Shown here one piece after another: positions 30,977 through 40,336 of a stretch of 64,000 nt of DNA. The translations under genes and the position numbers were made by a program. The stretch is taken from contig NZ_CP035088.1 in NCBI RefSeq assembly GCF_004786035.1, positions 2,888,001 through 2,952,000 on the forward strand, in the 5' to 3' direction. Origin of the DNA: Pseudomonas viciae. GTDB lineage: Bacteria > Pseudomonadota > Gammaproteobacteria > Pseudomonadales > Pseudomonadaceae. The notes under the pieces are model-generated. The model ran no database searches and had not been told where the DNA came from. It was given only the letters and a program-made list of their open reading frames with translations. The number at the start of each line of letters is the position of its first letter. Positions within the stretch are counted from its first letter, which is position 1.

Positions 30977-33051
30977 CGGTCACGCTCGTTCGCCTGAAGT
31001 CGTGCGCAGGCGAGTATTTCCAGACGCCGGGCGGCGTCCGGGGCATCCAGCAACGCCTGGCTTTCGTGGGCCAGGCGGCGGCGCCAATTCGGGTGGGTGT
31101 CGGTGGTGCCGGGCAGGTTGGCCTGCTCGTCGATGCCCAGGGCATCCTCGATCGGCAGCAACACCAGTGGCGCGCGGGTGTGGCCGAGGAAACGCACGCT
31201 GGCATCCAGCACCTGGTCGGTTTCGAGGTGTTCTTCGCGAAAGTTCTGCGGGTCCTGGTTCAATACGTTGCGCAGGCCTTCGCGTTCGCGTTCGCGGTGT
31301 TTGCGCCAGTCCATTTCAGTGTGGGAATCGATCAGGTCCAGCCGGGCGTTCCAGTCGATATCATGACCATGCCACCAGCCGTTGAGGGTTGGCAGATCGT
31401 GGGTGCTGGTGGTCGCCAGGGCGTTGTCCGGCCAGTCGAGAATCGGTTTGAAGTGGGTGTTGTCCTGTTCGAACAACAGCACGCGCATGCCCAGGATTGA
31501 CCGGGCGCTGAGCTTCTCCCGCAGGCCGTCCGGCACGGTGCCGAGGTCTTCGCCCAGCACGATGGCCTGGTGACGGTGCGATTCCAGTGCCAGCAGGCGC
31601 AGCAGGTCGTCCAGCGGGTAATACAGGTAGGCGCCATCGGAAGGCGGGGCGTCGTTAGGAATCACCCACAGTCGTTGCAGCCCCATGACGTGGTCGATGC
31701 GCAAGCCGCCAGCATGGGCAAAGTTGGCCCGCAGCATTTCAATGAACGCACGAAAACCATTGCGGACCAGGCCTTCCGGGGAAAACGCGGAGATCCCCCA
31801 GCCTTGGCCGGAACGGTTGAGAATGTCCGGCGGCGCGCCCACGGTCAGCGAAGCGAGCAGTTCATCCTGCCGGCTCCAGGCCTGGCTGCCGCCGCCATCG
31901 GCGCCCACCGCCAGGTCGGCGATCAGGCCGATGCCCATGCCACTGGATTTGGCCGCGCTCTGGGCGCGCTCCAGGCAGCGGGCGATCAGCCATTGGCAAA
32001 AGGCGTAGTAGCCAATCTCGTCAGCATTTTCTTCGGCAAAATGCGTCAGCGCCGGGCTTCGTGGGTTACGCCATTCTTCGGGCCAGTGGCGCCAGTCCAG
32101 GCTTTCTCCCCGGGCTGCGCGTTCGGCTTGCAAGGCTTCGAAGCGGCAGTGGTTTTCCAAAGCTTCGCCGCTGGTGTGGCGGAAGCTGCTGAAATCTTCA
32201 TGCAGCGGATGCTCGCCCTGGCTGAAACCGTCGTACAGGGCGCGCAGGATTTTGTGTTTGGCTTCGGCAGCCACCGGCCAATCGACCAGGGGTTGCTCTT
32301 CGAGGTGGCGCAGTTGATTGGTCAAGCCAGTGGCGTCGATGGCCGTGCGCAGGGCGCGTTCACCGAGGATGGTGCCGGGTGCTGCGTACAGGCTGTTGAG
32401 GAACAGTCGGCTGGACGGTGAGTAAGGGCTGTAGCTTCCCGTATTGCTGCTGAACATCGCGTGCATCGGGCTGATGGCGATGGCATCGGCACCGCGTTCG
32501 CCGGCCACCCGTGCCAGTTCTTCCAAGGCCTGGGTGTCGCCGAAACCGCCGTCGCCAGGACGCCGCAGCGCATACAACTGCGCGCTCAGGCCCCAGGCCC
32601 GTGGCGTCGGGTCGTCCACCGCATCGGCGACGCTGTAGCAACGGGCCGGCGCGACGGCCAGGGTGAAACGCTGGTCCTCGATGGCGACGTGCTGATACCC
32701 CACCGGGACTATCCCGGGCAGCTTGGCATCGGCATCCAGTTTCAGGTTCAGTGTCGCGCCGTCCTCCAGTTTGATTTCGCAGGGTGTTTCGCCTGCAAAA
32801 TAGCGGCTCAAGTCCACACTGACCCCGGCGTCGGCGGTGATCAACGGGGGCAGTTGATGATTTTGCTGATCCTGTTGCAGTTGCTGCAGGCTGGCATCGA
32901 TTTCCTGGGCACTACCGGCTGGATGGCCCAGGCCGGTGAGGACCGAACGCAACACGGCAGGCGAGACTTTTTGCGCCCGGCCGTTAGCGTCGATCCAGTC
33001 CACTGCAAGGCCCGCTCGACTGGCGAGAATTTCAAGTTGCGCATCGCTCAT
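30973..33051 (-). CDS. malQ: 4-alpha-glucanotransferase MalQ
   Basis: A 692-residue GH77 amylomaltase that transfers glucan segments between maltooligosaccharides. The GH77 blocks are RRPGDGGFGDTQALEELARV, AISPMHAMFSSNTGSYSPYSPSSRLFLN, GLIADLAVGADGGGSQAW, GGLRIDHVMGLQRLWVIPN (nucleophile Asp), VLGEDLGTVPDGLREKL (acid Glu) and TSTHDLPTLNGWW. It sits between treZ and treY with ATGA overlaps on both sides, so the three are made together. Its role is to adjust chain lengths for TreY. Confidence 0.95.
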   Translation of the reverse strand: MSDAQLEILASRAGLAVDWIDANGRAQKVSPAVLRSVLTGLGHPAGSAQEIDASLQQLQQDQQNHQLPPLITADAGVSVDLSRYFAGETPCEIKLEDGATLNLKLDADAKLPGIVPVGYQHVAIEDQRFTLAVAPARCYSVADAVDDPTPRAWGLSAQLYALRRPGDGGFGDTQALEELARVAGERGADAIAISPMHAMFSSNTGSYSPYSPSSRLFLNSLYAAPGTILGERALRTAIDATGLTNQLRHLEEQPLVDWPVAAEAKHKILRALYDGFSQGEHPLHEDFSSFRHTSGEALENHCRFEALQAERAARGESLDWRHWPEEWRNPRSPALTHFAEENADEIGYYAFCQWLIARCLERAQSAAKSSGMGIGLIADLAVGADGGGSQAWSRQDELLASLTVGAPPDILNRSGQGWGISAFSPEGLVRNGFRAFIEMLRANFAHAGGLRIDHVMGLQRLWVIPNDAPPSDGAYLYYPLDDLLRLLALESHRHQAIVLGEDLGTVPDGLREKLSARSILGMRVLLFEQDNTHFKPILDWPDNALATTSTHDLPTLNGWWHGHDIDWNARLDLIDSHTEMDWRKHREREREGLRNVLNQDPQNFREEHLETDQVLDASVRFLGHTRAPLVLLPIEDALGIDEQANLPGTTDTHPNWRRRLAHESQALLDAPDAARRLEILACARLQANERDR

Positions 33052-34850
33052 AGGCGCTCTCCAGTGATGTTGGGCAAGTTTGCCGCTTGCGTCAGACTGA
33101 CCAGCGCGCTGTAGGGCGCAAGGGCGCCCTGTTGCAACAGACCCATGGTCTGCTGCGGATGTTCGAAAAGAATGCGCGCTTCTTCGGGGGCGGTATGCTC
33201 GACGGACTGCTCGCTGAGGTTCAGGTCAATGCGTAATACGCTGCCATCTCCCAGCCGCCAGCGTGCGCTGATCGCGCCGTCGCCCAGCACATCGGCCCCC
33301 AGGGCCTGGGCACCAGGCAGGCGTGGAACGATCTCCTCGCGGCGAATCTTCAACAGCTGGCGGTACAGCGCCTCGGTGGCGTGCTGGTGGGGATGCTGCG
33401 CTTCGAACGCCGGGCGCGAGGTTTCGAAGGTGCTGGCCTCATTGGGGTCGGGAATCCGCTCGCGCTTTTGCGGATCGGCGAAGGCGCTGAAGGCCGCGAA
33501 TTCGTTGCGCCGGCCTTCACGCACCAGCTCTGCCAATTCGCCGTGATGGCTGGTGAAAAACAGGAACGGGTTTTCGGCGGCCACTTCATCGCCCATGAAC
33601 AGCAACGGAATCATGGGCGATAACAGCAACAAGGCGATCGCCGCGTGCAGCGCCTGGGGTGGGGCCAGTTGATGCAGGCGCTCCCCCAAGGCACGGTTGC
33701 CGATCTGATCGTGGTTTTGCAGGAACAGCACAAACGCGCTGGGTGGCAGGTGACCGCTGGGTTCGCCACGGACCTCCCCATGGCGATTGGTGTGGCCCTG
33801 GAAGACGAAACCCTGGCTGAGACAGCGCGCCAGTTGTTCGGTCGGTTGCTCGGCATAGTCGGCGTAATAGGCGTCGGTTTCGCCGGTCAGCAACACATGC
33901 AGGGCGTTGTGGCCGTCGTCATTCCACTGGGCGTCGTAGTTGTGTTCCAGCAGGCTGGCCTGGTTGTGTTCGTTCTCCACGGTCAGCCAGACATGTCGGG
34001 TCGGGTCGATCTGCTGCCGCACCTTGATCGCCAGTTCATGGAGAAAGTCCGGATCTTCAATGGCATGCACGGCATCCAGGCGCAGGCCGTCGAAACGGTA
34101 CTCCAGCAGCCACATGAGCGCGTTGTCGATGAAGAAATCCCGCACCTCGCGACGGCGGAAATCAATGGCCGCGCCCCAGGGGGTGTGTTTGTCTTCGCGG
34201 AAGAAGCCCTTGGCGTAGCGGTGCAGATAGTTGCCGTCGGGGCCGAAGTGGTTGTAGACCACATCCACAATCACCGCCAGCCCATGTCCGTGGGCGCTGT
34301 CGATCAGGTGCTTGAGCTGTTCCGGCGTGCCATAGGAGGCCTGGGGCGCATAGGGCAGGACGCCGTCGTAACCCCAGTTGCGATCGCCGGGAAACTGCGC
34401 CAGCGGCATCAATTCGATGGCGGTCACGCCCAGTCCGGCCAGGCGTGCCAGGTGTTGTTCGACCCCTTCGAAACCACCGAGGGCACCGACGTGTAGCTCG
34501 TAGATCACTGCTTCGTGCCAGGGCCGACCGCACCAGTTCGTGTGTCGCCATTGGTAGGCATGGGGGTCGACCACTACGCTGTGGCGGTCGATGTCACCGG
34601 CCTGGGCGCGGGAGGCCGGGTCCGGCACCTCCAGTTCGCCGTCGATGTTGTAGCGATAGCGGGTGCCGGCGGGGCAACGGGTCTGGATCATGAACCAGCC
34701 GTCGGCTTGGGGCAGTAGCGGTATTGAATCTCCGGTGTCGAGCTCGACACTGACAAAAAAAGCATCCGGGGCCCAGAGGGCGAAGCGGGTGTGCTCGGCA
34801 TCGAGCATGACCGCGCCATGGGTCCAGGTTTCAGGCGTCCTTGACGGCAT
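33048..34850 (-). CDS. treZ: Maltooligosyltrehalose trehalohydrolase TreZ
   Basis: A 600-residue GH13 enzyme that releases trehalose from maltooligosyltrehalose. The N-terminal immunoglobulin-like domain (HGAVMLDAEHTRFALWAPDAFFVSVEL) is followed by YELHVGALGGFEGVEQHLARLAGLGVTAIELMPLAQF, VIVDVVYNHFGPDGNYLH, GLRLDAVHAIEDPDFLHELA (nucleophile Asp), VWLTVENEHNQ (acid Glu) and FLQNHDQIGNRALGERL. It starts seven bases after the glgA stop and overlaps malQ, so it is in the same transcript as glgA and treY. Confidence 0.95.
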   Translation of the reverse strand: MPSRTPETWTHGAVMLDAEHTRFALWAPDAFFVSVELDTGDSIPLLPQADGWFMIQTRCPAGTRYRYNIDGELEVPDPASRAQAGDIDRHSVVVDPHAYQWRHTNWCGRPWHEAVIYELHVGALGGFEGVEQHLARLAGLGVTAIELMPLAQFPGDRNWGYDGVLPYAPQASYGTPEQLKHLIDSAHGHGLAVIVDVVYNHFGPDGNYLHRYAKGFFREDKHTPWGAAIDFRRREVRDFFIDNALMWLLEYRFDGLRLDAVHAIEDPDFLHELAIKVRQQIDPTRHVWLTVENEHNQASLLEHNYDAQWNDDGHNALHVLLTGETDAYYADYAEQPTEQLARCLSQGFVFQGHTNRHGEVRGEPSGHLPPSAFVLFLQNHDQIGNRALGERLHQLAPPQALHAAIALLLLSPMIPLLFMGDEVAAENPFLFFTSHHGELAELVREGRRNEFAAFSAFADPQKRERIPDPNEASTFETSRPAFEAQHPHQHATEALYRQLLKIRREEIVPRLPGAQALGADVLGDGAISARWRLGDGSVLRIDLNLSEQSVEHTAPEEARILFEHPQQTMGLLQQGALAPYSALVSLTQAANLPNITGERL

Positions 34851-34857
34851 TGTTACC

Positions 34858-36429
34858 TCATTGTCTGACCGATTTACCCAGTGACTTGGCCACCAGCTGT
34901 TCGTAGAGTTCGGCGTAGGGCTCCACGGCCTTGCACCAATTGAACGGTGCCGACATGGCCCGACAGCGCATGGCGTTGAGCAGGTCAGGAAAAGCGAAGA
35001 CCTTGAAGGCCCGGCTCAAGGCCTGTTTGTAGCTGTCCACCGTGGATTCATCGAACAGAAACCCGGTGATGCCGTCTTCGATGGTGTCTGCCAGCCCACC
35101 GGTATTGCGCGCCACCGGCAGCGAGCCGAAGCGCTGGGCGTACATCTGGCTCAAGCCGCAAGGCTCGTAGCGCGAGGGCATCAGCAGGAAATCGCTGCCG
35201 GCGAACATCCGTCGGGCATCGGTTTCATTGAAGCCGATGCGCACGCCGATCCGTCCGGGAAAGCGCAGTGCCAGTTCACGCATGGCTTGTTCTTCTTCCG
35301 GTTCGCCGCGACCAATAATGGCGATCTGTCCACCAGATTCGACGATGAATTCGGCGACCGCTTCGGTCAGGTCCAGGCCTTTCTGGTACACCAGGCGCGA
35401 CACCACGGCGAACAGCGGGCCGGTGGAATCGTCGAGGCCGAACAGATTGCGCACATGGGCGGCGTTGACCGCCTTGCCTTCCCAGTCGCCCATGGCGAAC
35501 TGGCGGAACAGGTGCGTGTCAGTGGCCGCGTCCCAGCTTTCATCGATGCCGTTGGGGATGCCGCTGAGCAGGCCTTGTTGGGTCTTGGCCGCGAGGAAAC
35601 CATCGAGCCCGCAACCGAACGCCGGGGTGGTGATTTCCTGGGCGTAGGTGGCACTGACCGTGGTGATGTGGCTGGAGTAGGCCATGCCGGCCTTGAGGAA
35701 CGACAACTTGCCGTAGAACTCCATGCCTTCTTGTTGCAGTGCGTGTTCGGGAATACCCAGCTCCGGGCAAGACGCCAGGCTCACCACACCCTGATAGGCC
35801 AGGTTGTGGATGGTGAACAGGGTTGGAGTACGCTGGCCGCGCCAGTGCATATAGGCCGGCGCCAGCCCGGCTGGCCAGTCGTGGGCGTGGACCAGGTCAG
35901 GGCACCAGTGGATCTGCGCGAGGTTGGCGGCGATGTCGGCTGCGGCCAGGCCCAGGCGAGCGAAGCGAATGTGGTTGTCGGGCCAGTCGCGCCCGTTGTT
36001 GGCACCGTAGGGTGAACCTTCGCGGGCAAACAGTTCCGGGCAGATCAGTACGTAGATCACCAGGCCGTCGGGCATGTCCATGCGTCCGATCTTGCACGGC
36101 GGTAGCGCTGCGTGGCCACCCAACTCGCCGATGATGTGGATCGGATTGCCGCTGTTCATCACTTGCGGATAACCGGGGATCAGTACCCGGACATCATGCA
36201 ACCCGGCCATGGCCCGGGGCAGTGCGGCTGAAACGTCGCCCAGGCCGCCGGTCTTGACCAGGTCGGCGATTTCCGACGTTACGAACAATACCTTCTTGCG
36301 ATTGGGATTCTGTCGAACGACGGGGAGCAGTGCCTTGCCGCCGGTGGCCAGCACCGGTGCCGTCAGCGACTCAGCCGCTGGCGGTAATTGAGAACGGACT
36401 TGCTGTGGTTCCAAGGCAGCACTGATCAT
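34858..36429 (-). CDS. glgA: Glycogen synthase GlgA
   Basis: A 523-residue GT5 glycogen/starch synthase transferring glucose from ADP-glucose to the non-reducing end of a glucan. The family N-terminal block appears as KKVLFVTSEIADLVKTGGLGDVSAALPRAM, with the KTGGL ADP-glucose site; VHAHDWPAGLAPAYMHW, FTIHNLAYQGV and the C-terminal MPSRYEPCGLSQMYAQRFGSLPVARNTGGLADTI follow. It has about 45 extra N-terminal residues compared with E. coli GlgA. The start has GGGAGA upstream. It is promoter-proximal in the glucan-trehalose operon. No glgB or glgC is in the window. Confidence 0.95.
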   Translation of the reverse strand: MISAALEPQQVRSQLPPAAESLTAPVLATGGKALLPVVRQNPNRKKVLFVTSEIADLVKTGGLGDVSAALPRAMAGLHDVRVLIPGYPQVMNSGNPIHIIGELGGHAALPPCKIGRMDMPDGLVIYVLICPELFAREGSPYGANNGRDWPDNHIRFARLGLAAADIAANLAQIHWCPDLVHAHDWPAGLAPAYMHWRGQRTPTLFTIHNLAYQGVVSLASCPELGIPEHALQQEGMEFYGKLSFLKAGMAYSSHITTVSATYAQEITTPAFGCGLDGFLAAKTQQGLLSGIPNGIDESWDAATDTHLFRQFAMGDWEGKAVNAAHVRNLFGLDDSTGPLFAVVSRLVYQKGLDLTEAVAEFIVESGGQIAIIGRGEPEEEQAMRELALRFPGRIGVRIGFNETDARRMFAGSDFLLMPSRYEPCGLSQMYAQRFGSLPVARNTGGLADTIEDGITGFLFDESTVDSYKQALSRAFKVFAFPDLLNAMRCRAMSAPFNWCKAVEPYAELYEQLVAKSLGKSVRQ

Positions 36430-37057
36430 AACTTTCTCCCATTTTTTCGATCTGTTTCCGGCAAGCGCCAGAGCTGTTGTTTCATTGGCCGAATCCTGCG
36501 GCCAGGCGCACAAGCGCTACGCAAGGAAAGCAAAGCGCTGCCCAATGCGGCAAAGCGAATCAGGTGAAAGGGTGGTTGCAAGGAATGCACCAGCCACTGT
36601 TGCCCTACCTCTAACCTGACCTGTCGCCGTTGCGAAAAGTTTCGACTTTTTTTCGCCTGGGTGACCGGCAGGTTTTCCCCCCGGTTAGGCAGTCTAGGTC
36701 AGAACGTAGAGCGGTGCGGCTCGCTTCGTCGCATTGTCGGACAATCACGGATTTTGTCGGCAATCACTTACACAACAAAGGGGGATACGCACCGACGAAG
36801 TGCAGTTTCTTGAAATCAAAAGGGTGTAAGGGGAAGGCGGTGTTTCATCGCCGTGCGCGATGGAATGGCGCGACGCACCATTGGAGGGCGGGTGGGATAG
36901 AGGCGTTTTGATGGCTACTAATGGCGCGAGAAACACACTCTTTTGTGGGAGCGGGCTTGCTCGCGAGTGCGGTCTGTCAGCCGATGCATTGACTGCCTGA
37001 TGCTCCGCCTTCACGAGCAAGCCCGCTCCCACAGGAGGCGTTAGGTTGTGCCTGAAA
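36430..37057. other. Gap before glgA: promoter region and REP pair
   Basis: This 628-base stretch holds no convincing gene; its open frames lack codon bias and ribosome sites. The right end carries the REP pair at 36944-37033. The part next to glgA should contain the promoter of the glucan operon, but I see no clear sigma-70 hexamers. Confidence 0.6.
36944..37033. repeat. REP pair, GTGGGAGC type (REPIN-like)
   Basis: TGTGGGAGCGGGCTTGCTCG at the left is repeated in inverted form at the right (CGAGCAAGCCCGCTCCCACA) with about 50 bases between them. The pair layout is that of REP doublets/REPINs in the P. fluorescens group. Confidence 0.8.
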
Positions 37058-38020
37058 TCAGGTTGTCGGGGTCAGCAGACGAATCGGCTTGCCCGCCGCC
37101 CAGGCCTGCAAGTCTTCAATCATCAAGGCATAAAACTGCTGATAATTCTGTCGGCTGACATACCCCACATGCGGCGTGGCCAGCACGTTATCCAAGGTCC
37201 GGAATGGGTGGCCGGAGGGCAGGGGCTCCTGGGCGAAGACGTCCAGGGCGGCACCGGCCAGGCGCTTGTGCTGGAGGGCGTCGATCAGGGCGGCCTCATC
37301 GACGATCGGCCCGCGCGCGGTGTTGACCAGCAGGGCCTCGGGCTTCATCCAACTCAGGGCCTGGGCATCCACCAGGCCGCGGCTGCGCTCGCTGAGCACG
37401 AGATGGATCGAGAGAATGTCGGCCTGTTCGAACAGCGCCTGTTTACTCACGTAGGTCACACCGGCTTCGGCGGCCTTTTCGGCGGTGAGGTTCTGGCTCC
37501 AGGCGATGACCCGCATGCCGAATACTTGGCCGAACTGCGCGACACGTTTGCCGATGCTGCCCAGGCCGAGGATCGCCAGGGTCTTGCCATGCAAATCACC
37601 CCCCAAGCCTTGCTGCCACAGGCCGGCGCGCAGGGCGTTGGCTTCCTGTACCAGGTTGCGGGTCAGGGCCATGACCAGCGCCCAGGTCAGTTCGGGGGCG
37701 GCATGCTTGTAGCTGTCGGTGCCGCAGACCTGGATGCCCAGCTCGGCGGCGGTCTTGAGGTCCAGGGCCGCATTGCGCATGCCGCCGGTGAGCAGTAGCT
37801 TGAGATTCGGCAGCCGGCGCAGCAGTTCTTCGTCGAACGACGTGCGTTCACGCATCACACAGATCACTTCGAAACGCCGCAGGCGCTGGGCGAGGGTGTC
37901 GCGGTCGGCGGGGTAGTCGTGAAGAAAAGTCACCTGGCCGATGCTGTCCAGCACCGACCAGTCGACCACGTCCCGTGCCACGTCTTGCCAATCGTCGATG
38001 ACTGCTATTTGCACCGCCAT
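37058..38020 (-). CDS. D-2-hydroxyacid dehydrogenase family protein
   Basis: A 320-residue NAD-dependent D-isomer 2-hydroxyacid dehydrogenase. The cofactor motif LAILGLGSIGKRVAQFGQVFGM lies near residues 149-170; the substrate Arg is in LVNTARGPIVDEAALIDAL near 233, the Glu follows in the next strand, and the catalytic His is in LATPHVGYVSR near 285. The length is typical of the formate dehydrogenase/glycerate dehydrogenase superfamily. It stands 11 bases before the downstream alpha/beta hydrolase gene on the same strand, so the two may be cotranscribed. The natural 2-ketoacid is unknown. Confidence 0.9.
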   Translation of the reverse strand: MAVQIAVIDDWQDVARDVVDWSVLDSIGQVTFLHDYPADRDTLAQRLRRFEVICVMRERTSFDEELLRRLPNLKLLLTGGMRNAALDLKTAAELGIQVCGTDSYKHAAPELTWALVMALTRNLVQEANALRAGLWQQGLGGDLHGKTLAILGLGSIGKRVAQFGQVFGMRVIAWSQNLTAEKAAEAGVTYVSKQALFEQADILSIHLVLSERSRGLVDAQALSWMKPEALLVNTARGPIVDEAALIDALQHKRLAGAALDVFAQEPLPSGHPFRTLDNVLATPHVGYVSRQNYQQFYALMIEDLQAWAAGKPIRLLTPTT

Positions 38021-38031
38021 GGAACACCTCG

Positions 38032-39063
38032 TCAGGGAATGGGTTTATTCAGCCAGCCCAGCAGGGCCTGGTGGAAGCGGTCCGGCTCTTCCATTTGTGG
38101 GGCATGCCCCAGATTGGGGAACTCTACCAGGGTCGAGCGGGGAATCAGCTGAGCGACCTGCTTGCCCAGCACCTCATAGCGGCCCAGTTTGGCTTTCACC
38201 GGCGGCGGCGCGATGTCGCTGCCAATGGCTGTGGTGTCGGAGGTGCCGATCAGCAGCAGGGTTGGCACGGTTAAGTCTTTGAACTCGTAATAGACCGGCT
38301 GGGTGAAGATCATGTCGTAGATCAACGCCGAGTTCCACGCGACTTGCGTATGACCGGGCCCCTTGTTCAGCCCGGCGAGCATGTCCACCCAGCGGTCGAA
38401 TTCCGGCTTCCAGCGGCCGCCGTAATAAGTTGTGCGCTCGTAGTTGCGAATGCCGTCGGCGTTGAGCTTCAGCTCGCGCTGGTACCACTGGTCCACAGTA
38501 CGGTAGGGCACGCCGAGGGCTTTCCAGTCCTCCAGGCCAATGGGATTGACCATCGCCAGGCGTTCGACCTGATCGGGAAACTGCAAGGCATAGCGGGTGG
38601 CGAGCATGCCGCCGGTGGAATGGCCGAGCACGACGGCTTTCTGAACGCCGAGGGCCTTGAGCAGGGCCTGGGTGTTGCTCGCCAACTGCTGGAAACTGTA
38701 CTGGTAATGGCCTGGTTTGCTTGAGGTGCAAAAGCCGATCTGGTCCGGGGCAATCACCCGGTAACCGGCCTCGCTGAGGGTCCTGATCGAATCGCCCCAG
38801 GTGGCGGCGCAGAAGTTCTTGCCGTGCATCAGCACCACGCTGCGGCCATTGACCTTGCCTTGGGCCGGCACGTCCATATAGCCCATCTGCAACGACTGGC
38901 CCTGGGACTGGAAAGCGAAATGCTTGAGGGTATAGGGGTATTCGAATCCCTCGAGCTGCGCACCGTAGGCCGGGCCTTGCGGTGGATTGGCGGCCTGGGC
39001 GAGCAAGGGCAGGGCGGTGGTCAGGAACAGGCTGGGCAACCAGCGAGTGGTGGGACGCGACAT
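38032..39063 (-). CDS. Exported alpha/beta hydrolase
   Basis: A 343-residue alpha/beta-hydrolase with a signal peptide (MSRPTTRWLPSLFLTTALPLLAQAA). I start it at the Met with AAGGAGA upstream; the frame extends 30 codons further without a site. The oxyanion block VVLMHGKNFCAATWGDSI and the nucleophile elbow VLGHSTGGMLATRYA are clear; the late Asp lies in TLLLIGTSDTTA and the His in FPNLGHAPQMEEPDRF. It is likely periplasmic and may act as an epoxide hydrolase, esterase or haloalkane-type enzyme; the sequence does not decide. Confidence 0.88.
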   Translation of the reverse strand: MSRPTTRWLPSLFLTTALPLLAQAANPPQGPAYGAQLEGFEYPYTLKHFAFQSQGQSLQMGYMDVPAQGKVNGRSVVLMHGKNFCAATWGDSIRTLSEAGYRVIAPDQIGFCTSSKPGHYQYSFQQLASNTQALLKALGVQKAVVLGHSTGGMLATRYALQFPDQVERLAMVNPIGLEDWKALGVPYRTVDQWYQRELKLNADGIRNYERTTYYGGRWKPEFDRWVDMLAGLNKGPGHTQVAWNSALIYDMIFTQPVYYEFKDLTVPTLLLIGTSDTTAIGSDIAPPPVKAKLGRYEVLGKQVAQLIPRSTLVEFPNLGHAPQMEEPDRFHQALLGWLNKPIP

Positions 39064-39149
39064 GGTCAACTCTCCTTGGGCATCCGGCCGATCCTGGGAC
39101 GGCCCGATTATGGCGACATTAACCACAGGCAACCGCACGGCCCGAACGT

Positions 39150-39584
39150 TCAACCCATCCAGCCCAGGGTCGCGAGGGCGAGCACGCCATAACGCAGGCC
39201 TTTGGCAAGGGTCACCAACAACAGAAAGCGTCGCCAGGGCTCGCCCATCACCCCGGCCACCAGGGTCAGGGGATCACCAATGATCGGCAGCCAACTGAGC
39301 AGCAGCGACCAACGTCCGTAGCGTCGGTAGTGCCCGCGGGCCTTGTCCAGGTGGGCCGGGCTGATGGGAAACCAACGCCGGTCCTTGAACTGCTCCAGGC
39401 GTGTGCCCAGCCACCAGTTCACCAGCGAGCCCAAGACGTTGCCCAGTGTGGCGACCCCCAGCAACAGCCAAAGCGCATAGCGCTCGCTGAGCAACAGGCC
39501 CACCAACAGGGCTTCCGATTGCAGGGGTAGCAAGGTCGCCGCCCCGAAGGCGGCCAGGAACAACCCGATGTACGCCTCGCCCAT
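39150..39584 (-). CDS. YqaA family (DedA-related) membrane protein
   Basis: A 144-residue inner-membrane protein of the SNARE-associated Golgi/DedA group, YqaA type. It opens MGEAYIGLFLAAFGAATLLPLQSEALLVGLL and has the family block GNVLGSLVNWWLGTRLEQF and WLPIIGDPLTLVAGVMGEPWRRFLLLV. Several hydrophobic segments are present. Its ATG overlaps the stop of the DUF411 gene by one base. DedA-type proteins are lipid scramblases or transporters, but the role of YqaA is not defined. Confidence 0.85.
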   Translation of the reverse strand: MGEAYIGLFLAAFGAATLLPLQSEALLVGLLLSERYALWLLLGVATLGNVLGSLVNWWLGTRLEQFKDRRWFPISPAHLDKARGHYRRYGRWSLLLSWLPIIGDPLTLVAGVMGEPWRRFLLLVTLAKGLRYGVLALATLGWMG

Positions 39585-40030
39585 CAGTGGGCCGGGTAAT
39601 CCGCCACTACGGTTTGCGTCCCGTCCTTTTTCAGGCCGATCACTTGATAGGCATCGCTCATACCGTCCATTTCCATGCCCGGCGAGCCCATGGGCATGCC
39701 GGGCGCCGCCACGCCGAGCAAGTCATCGCGTTTACTCAACGCCAGCACCTGATCAGCCGGGACATGACCTTCGACGAATTTGCCGTTGATCTCGGCGGTG
39801 TGGCAGGAGCGCAGGTTCGGTGCCACGCCCAGGCGTTGCTTGACCGAACTCATGTCGGCCTCGACATGGTCGTTGACCTTGAAGCCGTTTTCCTGCAGAT
39901 GCGAAATCCACTTTTTGCAGCAGCCGCAATTGGCATCGCGGTGCACATCAATGGTGACCGGTTCGGCGGCCTGGGCCAGGGAGGTGATGAGCAGGGCGCT
40001 CAGGGCGAGCAAGTGCAGGGGATTGGCCAT
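39584..40030 (-). CDS. DUF411 metal-binding protein
   Basis: A 148-residue exported protein: MANPLHLLALSALLITSLAQAAEP is a signal peptide. The DUF411 core has the Cys motif DANCGCCKKWISHLQENGF near residues 33-51, then LGVAPNLRSCHTAEINGKFVEGHVPADQVLAL and a Met-rich loop GAPGMPMGSPGMEMDGM. The family is linked to copper or other thiophilic metals. It overlaps the YqaA gene by one base. A metal-binding periplasmic function is likely; the metal is not shown. Confidence 0.85.
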   Translation of the reverse strand: MANPLHLLALSALLITSLAQAAEPVTIDVHRDANCGCCKKWISHLQENGFKVNDHVEADMSSVKQRLGVAPNLRSCHTAEINGKFVEGHVPADQVLALSKRDDLLGVAAPGMPMGSPGMEMDGMSDAYQVIGLKKDGTQTVVADYPAH

Positions 40031-40336
40031 GGGGTGGTCTCGTGTCGAACGGTTTGGAGGGAGGATAACAGAGTAGCGAGTGCGAGCTGACAGGGGGCTG
40101 AGGGGAGGATTACAGAATTGTCAGGTTGGAAGAATGAAAGCAGGACTTCCCGGTATCGCGGCAACCCCTGTGGGAGCAAGCCTGCTCGCGATAGCGGTGG
40201 GTCAGCTACTGTGATGCTGATCTTAATCCGCCATCGCGAGCAGGGGAATGTGGCCGATGCAGTTTCGTATCCACCTGCTGACAGTATGGAACCGGTTCAG
40301 CGGACCTTGAACCGATCAGTGGGCTGGCAAACGCAC
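40031..40336. other. Gap with an incomplete REP pair
   Basis: No gene is seen in this 306-base stretch. It holds a GTGGGAGC-type REP at 40169 with a truncated inverted partner ending at 40244. The part next to 40030 should carry the promoter of the DUF411-YqaA genes. Confidence 0.55.
40169..40244. repeat. REP pair, GTGGGAGC type, right arm truncated
   Basis: TGTGGGAGCAAGCCTGCTCG at the left faces CCATCGCGAGCAGG at the right; the terminal GCTCCCACA of the second arm is missing, so this is a decayed REPIN-like doublet. Confidence 0.7.

Noticed and set aside
36630..36911. Possible small gene (93 codons) upstream of glgA
   Set aside because: No Shine-Dalgarno, irregular composition, no hydrophobic or domain pattern.
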